The notes beneath the pieces were generated by a model. It saw only the letters and a list, made by a program, of their open reading frames with translations. It was not told the DNA's origin and did no database searches. Positions 8,023-14,680 of a stretch of DNA of 22,010 nucleotides are shown piece after piece. This DNA is from Bacteroidales bacterium (GTDB lineage: Bacteria; Bacteroidota; Bacteroidia; Bacteroidales; UBA932): positions 1-22,010 of the forward strand of contig JAGCCD010000185.1 in NCBI GenBank assembly GCA_017651785.1, given 5' to 3'. The stretch's first letter is position 1, and the number at the start of each line of letters is the position of its first letter. A program made the translations under genes and the position numbers.

Positions 8023-10014
8023 TTACTGGGTAAGATAAGCGGTGTTGGCTGCGATAGTGGAACCGGTGAAGGCTCCGAAGGCCGCGAGGCTGCTGCTGCT
8101 CTCTGAGGACAGGACGCGGCAGGTGCCGGAAGGCTTGGAAGTATTGGAGAGCGTTCCCCTGAGGAGGTTGCCGCTCACGCTTGCCTTGGTCTTTCCGCTG
8201 ATGTCTGATGCGCTGCCGTTAAATGCGTAAGTGGTGTTGGCGCTGCCCTTTACCAGCACTCCGGTATTCTTGGGTATTACGGTGCCCGCGGGGATTTCCT
8301 TGAGGCTGGCGTAGCCGCAAGCCACCTTGGTGACGATGTATGCGGTGGCGCCTGAAGGAACCAGCGCGTCGTAGTTAAGGCACAGAGTTGCCCAGCCGGT
8401 GCTTGAAGTCTTGAGATTGAAGCGGTTGTAGATCATCTCAAGGTCGTCGATGTAGAGCCTGTCGGCTTTGGTAACATCTGTGGAGTTCTTTTCGGCATTG
8501 CCGCCGCCCGGGTAAGCATTCGTCGCTATGTTGATAAGGGCGTAGCTGGGGTTGGAAGTGCTGCTGTATGTGAAAGGTATAGAGAGCCTCTTCCACTCGC
8601 TGTTGGTCTTCTGCAGGGTATTGTTGACGGCTTGCGCAATTACGGTTCCGCCGGTGCAGTCGGCAGCGTTGTATCCTCTCTGGTAGTCGCTGTTGTCGTG
8701 CAGGAATGCTTCTACCTTTGCATACGGATGAGCGGAGTCTGTGCCGTAAGGGATGAATTTCACCCATACAGCCATTGAGTCGGGACGTCCGGTGAATGTG
8801 GAATACAGGGGGTTACCTGTACTCTTATCAGTCTGGTTGCGGCTTGTTTTGTTGTAGTTTCCCGTGCCGGTTGCGTCCATATTGCCGGCTATGACTTGCC
8901 CTGTGGTTAGGTTGCCCTGGGCCACAACGTCGGCAATAACGACAATTATCTTGATGTAAATCCTCCGTGACCAGATGAGGCAGGAGTAATTGCCGCTTGA
9001 GCCCGGGCGCTTGTCTGTATTCCTCTGAACCTGGCGGTTGCCGGAATCATATCCACTGCTTGCAAGGGAACCTCCGGCTGTCTGGAACGAGTTCCAGTTT
9101 GTGGGAAGGTTTACACCGTCTACAGACCAGGTCTCGAAGTCTCCGTTGATAATCTGGGGCTTGCTGGGCTGGGAGGCGGTGGCGGTGGACTGGCTGGAGG
9201 TGCTGGATCCTATCTTGGCAACGTCGCTGAAAGTGATTCCGGTGGGTACGGAACCAAGGTTCTTGATATGTCCTTTTGTGAGGGCGGAGCCCAGATCCTT
9301 GCTGATGAGCACGCACTTGCCGGAGGCATTGGTGAGGACCATCTGCAGGTTCTTACCGCTGGAGGGGATGATGGCGATGAGCACATCTCCGCTCAGGGCG
9401 CTGGAGCTGGAAACGCTTACGGTCTTGGCCGCTTCCGAAGGGGAAGAGGGAGCCGTAACTGCAAGCGTGCTGCCGTTTACCGTGAAGTTGCCGCTCAGGG
9501 CGGAGTCGCTCACGAGTTCCACTTTGCGGATGTTCAGAGACGAGGGGATGTTGAGTTTTACCACGCAGCTAAGATTCTCGAATGCGAAGGTCTCGCCGTT
9601 TGCGCCAGCCTTGGCGGCCATTACAGCGTTGGTGAGCTTTCCGTCCTGCTCTGCGGGAACGCTGAGGGTATAGGTACCGGATGATACGCTAACCGCTGCG
9701 CTGTAAGGATACACCGCAAAGCCGAGAGTGCTCCCTTCGGGTTTGGTGCCGCTGAAGACCGCGGTGCTGCCGCTGTCCTGAGTGGTGAAAGAACACTTGG
9801 AACCGGAAGTGGTATAAACCGCTATCTGGTCATTCTTGCTCCACTGGGGAGAAACTCCGCTTAGGGAGACCTTTGTTTCTGCTATTGTGGCGGTTACGCT
9901 TGCCGGAACCATTTCGGGTTCCTGCGCGGGGATTTCTGTTTCTGCTGCTTTCTTCTCGCAGGATGCGGCAAGGATTGCGGCCGCAAAAGCCAAGATGCTG
10001 ACAATTTTTTTCAT
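8023..10014 (-). CDS. Mosaic surface lipoprotein: fimbrillin-like N-terminus, PCMD-like centre, separate C-terminal domain
   Basis: A 663-residue predicted lipoprotein, probably exposed on the cell surface. The signal peptide ends in the lipobox LAAS-Cys19. Residues about 35-260 look like a fimbrillin-like domain, with the typical order KVSLSGVSPQWSKNDQIAVY, then FTTQDSGSTAVFSG, then a FAVYPYSA strand. A Ser/Thr-rich linker (about 264-285) leads to a second part that begins IINGDFETW (289-296). It runs to RLYIDDLEMIYNRF (519-532) and includes TFTGRPDSMAVWVKF and LTTGQV. This pattern resembles the PCMD (putative carbohydrate metabolism) domain. The rest (about 538-663) is a beta-rich module opening TGWATLCLNYDALVPSG, of a type common at the ends of Bacteroidota surface proteins. 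Its ATG overlaps the stop of the 46-residue ORF as ATGA, which suggests translational coupling. Domain names come from pattern memory, not a search. A role in carbohydrate binding or adhesion is inference. Confidence 0.8.
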   Translation of the reverse strand: MKKIVSILAFAAAILAASCEKKAAETEIPAQEPEMVPASVTATIAETKVSLSGVSPQWSKNDQIAVYTTSGSKCSFTTQDSGSTAVFSGTKPEGSTLGFAVYPYSAAVSVSSGTYTLSVPAEQDGKLTNAVMAAKAGANGETFAFENLSCVVKLNIPSSLNIRKVELVSDSALSGNFTVNGSTLAVTAPSSPSEAAKTVSVSSSSALSGDVLIAIIPSSGKNLQMVLTNASGKCVLISKDLGSALTKGHIKNLGSVPTGITFSDVAKIGSSTSSQSTATASQPSKPQIINGDFETWSVDGVNLPTNWNSFQTAGGSLASSGYDSGNRQVQRNTDKRPGSSGNYSCLIWSRRIYIKIIVVIADVVAQGNLTTGQVIAGNMDATGTGNYNKTSRNQTDKSTGNPLYSTFTGRPDSMAVWVKFIPYGTDSAHPYAKVEAFLHDNSDYQRGYNAADCTGGTVIAQAVNNTLQKTNSEWKRLSIPFTYSSTSNPSYALINIATNAYPGGGNAEKNSTDVTKADRLYIDDLEMIYNRFNLKTSSTGWATLCLNYDALVPSGATAYIVTKVACGYASLKEIPAGTVIPKNTGVLVKGSANTTYAFNGSASDISGKTKASVSGNLLRGTLSNTSKPSGTCRVLSSESSSSLAAFGAFTGSTIAANTAYLTQ

Positions 10015-10151
10015 AGCCCGGAGAAGAAATTGTTTTCGCTGTCCTCGTCGTAGTCTTGCAGGGAGCTGTCACGGTCGCTGGTAGCGCACATGTAGGACTC
10101 CGGGAAGTAATCCAAGGCCAGGGATTCAGGTTTTACGTATTCAAATTTCAT
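10011..10151 (-). CDS. Small acidic 46-residue ORF coupled to the mosaic lipoprotein gene
   Basis: ATG at 10151-10149, stop TGA at 10013-10011; the stop shares ATGA with the ATG of the following lipoprotein gene. The product begins MKFEYVKPESLALDYFPESY, continues MCATSDRDSS and ends in an Asp/Glu/Asn-rich stretch with NNFFSGL. It has no signal peptide or membrane segment and carries one Cys (residue 22). It fills the gap between two lipoprotein genes on the same strand. Just upstream lie a hairpin with a T run and a TATCTTTG promoter box. The opening K-P-E followed by alternating hydrophobic residues and a C-x-T-S recalls short uncharacterised Bacteroidota proteins of the form YxKPExxxxxF...TS, sometimes beside surface-protein genes. 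That resemblance is from memory. The function is unknown. Confidence 0.7.
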   Translation of the reverse strand: MKFEYVKPESLALDYFPESYMCATSDRDSSLQDYDEDSENNFFSGL

Positions 10152-10158
10152 AATAAAA

Positions 10159-10184
10159 GCCGGCTTGCTTTTGGGCAAACCGGC
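10159..10184 (-). terminator. Hairpin with T run in front of the 46-residue ORF (terminator or 5' leader stem)
   Basis: On the - strand GCCGGTTTGC pairs with GCAAGCCGGC (one G-U pair) around a six-base loop, followed by TTTTATT and then the ATG of the small ORF. It has the form of an intrinsic terminator for the 302-residue lipoprotein gene upstream. It lies downstream of the predicted -7 box at 10187-10194, so it also falls at the 5' end of the next transcript. There it could attenuate transcription or protect the mRNA. Confidence 0.65.
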
Positions 10185-10186
10185 CG

Positions 10187-10194
10187 CAAAGATA
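10187..10194 (-). promoter_or_regulatory. -7 promoter box for the small ORF and mosaic lipoprotein
   Basis: The - strand reads TATCTTTG, an exact TAnnTTTG match, 11 bases after the stop of the 302-residue lipoprotein gene and inside an AT-rich stretch. No clear -33 TTTG is seen at the expected distance. Predicted transcription start is near 10182. Confidence 0.5.
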
Positions 10195-10205
10195 CTATAA
10201 TTTTT

Positions 10206-11114
10206 TTATTTCTTGAACTTTACCTGTACGCTGGCGTCTTTGCCGTTCTGGTCCTGTGCGTAGATGGTGAAGACGTTGGTGGCTGCACCGAGGTCGTAGC
10301 GCTGGGCGAACATGAAGGCGAAGTTGAGGGTGACGTCTGACTTGCCCGTAACGTTCTTGCCGCTGGGGAAGTAGTCTTTGAAGGAATCTGCCACCTTCTC
10401 GTCGTTTACCAGGTCTATGGTGAGGGAACTGCCGGTGGTCCTGTTCTGGATGTACTCTACGAGCTTGGAGTCTGCGTTGGGGTCCAGTTTTACGGTGAGC
10501 TTGGCAATCTTGCCGGGGGCGCTGACCTTGATCCTGCAAGGGACTTCTGCTCCGTTAAGGTCTATGGTCTCGAACTTGGTATTTCCGTCCCAGCTGAACG
10601 AAGGCTCTGAGGTGAAGTGGAACTTGGCAACCTTGTTGTCTGTCTTGCCCTCTTTGTCTATGACATTGACTGTGAGCGTGAAAGTGGTGTTGTTGGACAG
10701 GGGCTGGCCTTCAGTGAGTTTGTCCAGTATGGCGAGAAGGTCCAGGTTTGCGAGGCTCTTGCCGCGCAGTCCGCTGCCGGCGCTCATTCCCATGCTCTGG
10801 AGGAATGATGCCACTTTGCTGTCGTCTATTACGTCAAAGACGGGGTTCTTGCCGCCCGTGGACTTGTTGGAGCTGAGGTCGATGTAAGGATTGGCCGCAA
10901 GATTGAGGTCTCCCAGACCAAGCGTGATGGTGAGGCTCTCTATGAGGCCGGGTGCTGCGATTGAGATGGCGCCGTCTGCACCGGGGGCGATTTCCATTGT
11001 TGCGAAACCGGAGTTGGCGGCCCAGGAGATGGAAGGGGCGCCTGCGTCTTTGTCTTTTTTGCAGGAGCACAGAAGTGCTGCGGCAAGCATGGTAAAGAAA
11101 AGAATACGTTTCAT
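10206..11114 (-). CDS. Putative lipoprotein with two tandem copies of one domain
   Basis: A 302-residue protein of unknown function. The signal peptide ends at the lipobox LLCS-Cys18, followed by the charged run KKDKD. The mature part is a tandem duplication. Copy 1 (about 27-167) opens PSISWAANSGFATMEI and copy 2 (about 171-302) opens PSFSWDGNTKFETIDL. Each continues with a strand of the form APGxIxxLTxxL, a segment xxDLxNDxKVAxxF or similar (IDDSKVASFLQ, VNDEKVADSFK), and a final TFTLTVNVIDKEGKTD or VFTIYAQDQNGKDA strand pair. The alternating hydrophobic pattern suggests Ig-like beta-sandwich repeats. No catalytic motif is seen. It lies 59 bases after the GH3 gene on the same strand and may belong to that sugar locus. 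The family was not recognised. Confidence 0.75.
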   Translation of the reverse strand: MKRILFFTMLAAALLCSCKKDKDAGAPSISWAANSGFATMEIAPGADGAISIAAPGLIESLTITLGLGDLNLAANPYIDLSSNKSTGGKNPVFDVIDDSKVASFLQSMGMSAGSGLRGKSLANLDLLAILDKLTEGQPLSNNTTFTLTVNVIDKEGKTDNKVAKFHFTSEPSFSWDGNTKFETIDLNGAEVPCRIKVSAPGKIAKLTVKLDPNADSKLVEYIQNRTTGSSLTIDLVNDEKVADSFKDYFPSGKNVTGKSDVTLNFAFMFAQRYDLGAATNVFTIYAQDQNGKDASVQVKFKK

Positions 11115-11140
11115 GATTCAGTCAATTATTTTTCAACCCT

Positions 11141-11148
11141 GCAAGATA
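11141..11148 (-). promoter_or_regulatory. Possible weak -7 box for the 302-residue lipoprotein gene
   Basis: The - strand reads TATCTTGC, one base short of TAnnTTTG, 26 bases before the ATG in an AT-rich 59-base gap. No good -33 element is present. It could let the lipoprotein genes be expressed apart from the epimerase-GH3 pair. Confidence 0.3.
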
Positions 11149-11173
11149 GCAATAATTTCAAAAAAGACGTGCT

Positions 11174-13441
11174 TTATTTCACATTGATGGTTCCTTCCCA
11201 GCGGATATCGGCCGAAGAACTGCCCACAAGGACTTTCCACTCGCCCGGATCTACAACCCAGGAGTGAGAGGCTTCGTCGAAACGGGTGAAGGCGCGGACG
11301 GGCACGTCAATGCTCACGGAAGCTGCCTTTCCTGCCTCTACGAATACTTTCTCAAAGCCGCGGAGCTCCTTGGCGGGACGCTCTACACCGCCTGCGGGAG
11401 GAGCAACATAAAGCTGAACCACCTCTGCGCCGTCTACGCTGCCGGTGTTCTTGACGCTGAGTGAGACGCTTGCAACAACCTTGTCAAGCGCGTCTGAAGC
11501 AACAGGATAGCTGCCCGAGCAGGCCGCTGCAGCCTTTGAGAGCTTCTCTGCCGCGTATTCAAACGTAGTGTAGCTCAGACCGTGGCCGAAGGGGAAGCAT
11601 ACGGGGATGCCCTTTGTATCGTACCAGCGGTAACCGACAAACACGCCCTCGTCGTAGTATTCCTGCCACCATTCCTTGCCCTCTTCGCGTATGCCGGGGT
11701 ACTGACGCTCGGTCTTGAGAGGGCCGTCTGAGAGTGCTGCGGGAAGGGTGAACGGAAGTTTGCCCGAAGGGTTGACGGCGCCGGTGAGCACGTCTGCAAG
11801 CGCATGTCCCGTTTCTGAACCGCCGTACCAGCCCTGTACGATGGCTCCGACCTTGGGAGCCCAGGGCATTGATACGGGCGAACCGGAGATGTTTACCACC
11901 ACCAGTGACGGAACCGCCGCCGCAATGGCCTCGATTACTTCTCCCTGACCGTAGGGGAGTATGGTGTCTGAGCGGTCTGTGCCTTCGTTGTCCTGGCCTT
12001 CGCTCTTGTTGAGGCCGCCTATGAAGACAACAGCGTCTGCGCCTTCAACAGCCTTTAAAGCGTCTGCAAGGAGCTGGGAGGCGCTGCGCGATTCGCTCAG
12101 GTCCTGACCGGTATCGACCTTGTTGTATGAGGTGGAGGTGTCTCCCACGTAGCCTCTCTCCCATACCACATTGGCACCCGGGAAAGCCTCTTGCAGGGCC
12201 TCCAGGGGTGCGATTTCGTAGTTTGTCTTGAGGCTGGAGGAGCCGCCGCCCACAACCATTTTCTTTACGGCGTTCTCTCCGATCACGACGAGCTTGCCGC
12301 CGTCAGGAACGCGGAGTGGCAGCACGCCGTTATTCTGCAGCAGCACAGTGCCGGCAGCGGCGATTTTGCGTGCCGCTGCGTAGTGTTCGGGGGAGTTGAA
12401 GCTGCCGAAGTGGGGCTCGCTTGCCATTGATGTGCGGAAGATGGTGCGGAGCACGCGCGTTGCTTTGTCGTCCAGTTCTTTGGTAGTGGCACGGCCGTCT
12501 GCGAGTCGCTGCAGGTAAGGATTGGCAAGGTGATAGTTGCCGTAGCCGTCCGATGCCGCTCCGGTAAGGCCGTTGGTCCAGGTGCCGAACTCCATGTCGA
12601 GGCCGTTCACGATGGCCTCGTCGTCGTCCCGGCAGCCGCCCCAGTCGCTCACTACCACTCCGTCAAAGCCCCATTCGCCCTTGAGGATGTCGAGCAGGAG
12701 GCGCTTGTTGTGGCAGTTGAACTGGCCGTTGTAGAGGTTGTAGGAGCCCATTATGGCCCAGGCGCCGCCCTTGCGTACGGCGGCCTCGAAGGCGGGGAGG
12801 TAGATCTCGTAGAGCGTGCGGTCGTCCAGGTTGCTGCTGGTAGCGGTGCGGCGGACTTCCTGGTTGTTCACCGCGAAGTGCTTTACGCACGCGGCAACGC
12901 CGTTTTCCTGTACTCCGGTTACATAGGGTACCACCATCTGGCCGGCGAGGAACGGATCCTCACCCATATACTCGAAGTTGCGGCCGTTGAGCGGGGTGCG
13001 GCAGATGTTTACTCCGGGCCCCAGCAGAATGTCTTTTTTACGGTAACGGGCCTCCTGTCCTATGCTGCGGCCGAACAGAAGAGCCATATCCCTGTCCCAG
13101 GTGGCTGCAAGGCAGCTGAGGGCGGGGAAGGCTGTGCAGGAGTCGTTGGTCCAGCCGGCCTGGTCCCACTCGTCCCAGAGAACCTCGGGACGGATGCCAT
13201 GGGGACCGTCGGTGCACCAGACCTCGGGAATGCCCAGGCGGGGTACGCCGCGTGAACTGAATTTGGACTGTGCGTGCGTGAGAGCCACTTTCTCCTCTGT
13301 GGTGAGGCGGGGGAGGGCGTCGGCCACCCTTTCCTCTACCGAACGGGCGGGATCAAGGTATACAGGAACGTCTCCTGTCTTGGGGGAAGAGCATGCCGCA
13401 GCGGCGGCAGCGAGTGCGATGATGGCGGTGAGGCGTTTCAT
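11174..13441 (-). CDS. Glycoside hydrolase family 3 lipoprotein (beta-glucosidase/xylosidase-like)
   Basis: A 755-residue exo-acting glycosidase with a lipoprotein signal (AAAA-Cys17), so it should act in the periplasm or at the outer membrane. The N-terminal TIM barrel (about 40-340) contains EVWCTDGPHGIR, KHFAVNNQE and VVVSDWG, whose Asp 266 is the expected nucleophile. A second alpha/beta domain (about 370-600) carries SEGQDNEGTDRSD, in which Glu 481 or Glu 486 is the likely acid/base. A fibronectin-III-like domain (about 665-745) ends the protein. The KHFAVNNQE motif is of the glucosidase/xylosidase type, not the KHFPGHG type of NagZ N-acetylglucosaminidases. The start lies 3 bases after the stop of the epimerase gene, so the two are surely co-transcribed. 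Exact substrate cannot be told. Confidence 0.9.
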   Translation of the reverse strand: MKRLTAIIALAAAAAACSSPKTGDVPVYLDPARSVEERVADALPRLTTEEKVALTHAQSKFSSRGVPRLGIPEVWCTDGPHGIRPEVLWDEWDQAGWTNDSCTAFPALSCLAATWDRDMALLFGRSIGQEARYRKKDILLGPGVNICRTPLNGRNFEYMGEDPFLAGQMVVPYVTGVQENGVAACVKHFAVNNQEVRRTATSSNLDDRTLYEIYLPAFEAAVRKGGAWAIMGSYNLYNGQFNCHNKRLLLDILKGEWGFDGVVVSDWGGCRDDDEAIVNGLDMEFGTWTNGLTGAASDGYGNYHLANPYLQRLADGRATTKELDDKATRVLRTIFRTSMASEPHFGSFNSPEHYAAARKIAAAGTVLLQNNGVLPLRVPDGGKLVVIGENAVKKMVVGGGSSSLKTNYEIAPLEALQEAFPGANVVWERGYVGDTSTSYNKVDTGQDLSESRSASQLLADALKAVEGADAVVFIGGLNKSEGQDNEGTDRSDTILPYGQGEVIEAIAAAVPSLVVVNISGSPVSMPWAPKVGAIVQGWYGGSETGHALADVLTGAVNPSGKLPFTLPAALSDGPLKTERQYPGIREEGKEWWQEYYDEGVFVGYRWYDTKGIPVCFPFGHGLSYTTFEYAAEKLSKAAAACSGSYPVASDALDKVVASVSLSVKNTGSVDGAEVVQLYVAPPAGGVERPAKELRGFEKVFVEAGKAASVSIDVPVRAFTRFDEASHSWVVDPGEWKVLVGSSSADIRWEGTINVK

Positions 13442-13444
13442 AAC

Positions 13445-14629
13445 TTATTTATTGTCTGCGATTTCCTGAAGGATGTTGCCTATCTGATACAGGCCTCTGG
13501 GCACGTGGAAACAGCCTTTCCACTTGCCGCCCTTGAGCGGGAGAAGGACTTCTCCGCGCCGGTTGAGGTAGCCGTACCACTCGGGATACTCGGGGTCTTT
13601 GAAACGGGACCATAGGTAGTCGTCCAGCCGCAGGAACCAGTCCAGGGCCTTTTTGTTGCCAGTGAGCTGATAGCCTTTGATCATGCAGATTGCGGCCTCA
13701 AGGTGTACCCACCAGAGTTTCTGGTCCCACTCAAGTTCCTGGGTTGGGTGGCCAAGGCGGTCCATGAAATAGAAGATTCCGCCGTATTCCTTGTCCCAGC
13801 CGTATTCTATTACGCGGAGGGCGATGTCCATGCTCTTGGTGATGATCTCGGGACGGCCCAGCCGCAGGCCGAGGTTCATCATAAACCAGAGGGCCTCAAG
13901 GTCGTGACCGGGGTTGACTTTGCGGCCCTCGAAGCAGTCCAGGAGCGTGCCGTCCGGGGCAAGGTTCTCTACCATTACGCCCAGGTCTGGCTGGTAGAAT
14001 ACGTCGAACACCTCGTGCAGGGCTTCTTCTATTGTCTTGTCCAGCAGTGACTTGTCTTCTATTATGGGCTCTATCTCAAGAGCCATGTTGCAGATGATCA
14101 TGGGAAGGGCGAAGTCTTTCATTGGGCGGGTGCCGGGGTAGCCCTTTGCCCATATGCCCTTGGGGTTGGAGCGGCGGTCAAGTATGCGCTGGAAGGTCTT
14201 GCGGGCGGCGTCTGTCCACTTGGCATCTCCCGTGGCTACCGCCAGCTGGGCGAATGCCATGCAGGCGAAGGTATTGGAGAAAATGTTGTATGGCTGCACC
14301 AGCGGCTTGCCTTCCCGGTTGAGGGAGAAATAGAAGTCGAAGTTGCCGTCGTGCCCGTTCCTGAGGAGGAATTCTCCTCCCTGCAGGGCGCATTCCAGCC
14401 AGCGGGGATTCTTCTCTACTTTGTTGTACAGCATGGCGAACATCCAGACCTCGCGGCCCTGGAGCCATACGAATTTATCTGTGTCGAAGACGGAGCCGTC
14501 ACGCTCAAGGCAGGTGAAGTAGCCGCCGTATTGTTTGTCCTGGGAATTGTCCAGCCAGAAGGGAAGTACGCTGGAGTAAAGCTCGTGGCGGTAGCGGGCC
14601 GCCATGGCGGAAAAATCACTTTTGGTCAT
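13445..14629 (-). CDS. N-acylglucosamine 2-epimerase (RnBP/AGE family)
   Basis: Cytoplasmic (alpha/alpha)6-barrel epimerase. Family members interconvert ManNAc and GlcNAc or epimerise C2 of other sugars. From ATG 14629 it has 394 residues. The N-terminal stretch GGYFTCLERDGSVFDTDKFV with WLQGREVWM after it is very like animal renin-binding protein. NPGHDLEALWF (His 242), WWVHLEA and KGCFHVPRG (His 375) supply the conserved histidines, and the last motif is the AGE form. An in-frame upstream ATG at 14671 exists, but it precedes the -7 box at 14644-14637, so it would lie upstream of the predicted transcript. The transcript should start within a base or two of ATG 14629, giving an almost leaderless mRNA. 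Lack of nanA or a SusCD pair nearby leaves the physiological sugar open. Confidence 0.87.
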   Translation of the reverse strand: MTKSDFSAMAARYRHELYSSVLPFWLDNSQDKQYGGYFTCLERDGSVFDTDKFVWLQGREVWMFAMLYNKVEKNPRWLECALQGGEFLLRNGHDGNFDFYFSLNREGKPLVQPYNIFSNTFACMAFAQLAVATGDAKWTDAARKTFQRILDRRSNPKGIWAKGYPGTRPMKDFALPMIICNMALEIEPIIEDKSLLDKTIEEALHEVFDVFYQPDLGVMVENLAPDGTLLDCFEGRKVNPGHDLEALWFMMNLGLRLGRPEIITKSMDIALRVIEYGWDKEYGGIFYFMDRLGHPTQELEWDQKLWWVHLEAAICMIKGYQLTGNKKALDWFLRLDDYLWSRFKDPEYPEWYGYLNRRGEVLLPLKGGKWKGCFHVPRGLYQIGNILQEIADNK

Positions 14630-14636
14630 AGTACCA

Positions 14637-14664
14637 CAAAAATAACAAAATTTTGGTACATTTG
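14637..14664. promoter_or_regulatory. Overlapping divergent promoters around a central palindrome
   Basis: The - strand box TATTTTTG (14644-14637) faces the epimerase gene and the + strand box TACATTTG (14657-14664) faces the MFS gene; both fit TAnnTTTG. The 12 bases between them are one base, the perfect palindrome CAAAATTTTG (14646-14655), and one base. The whole 28-base segment is a near-perfect dyad. Each promoter's -33 region falls on or beyond the other's -7 box, so RNA polymerase should not fit on both at once. The palindrome is a candidate operator. Confidence 0.6.
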
Positions 14665-14680
14665 CATGCACTAAACACTA

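Noticed and set aside
9038..9673. + strand open frame of 211 codons opposite the mosaic lipoprotein gene
   Set aside because: Antisense shadow; the - strand frame has a lipoprotein signal and domain patterns.
12530..13255. + strand open frame of 241 codons opposite the GH3 gene
   Set aside because: Shadow of the GH3 frame; low-complexity Ala/Val/Gly content and no start context.
14630..14671. Upstream in-frame ATG for the epimerase adding 14 residues
   Set aside because: It lies upstream of the predicted -7 box, and the family homology begins after the ATG at 14629.
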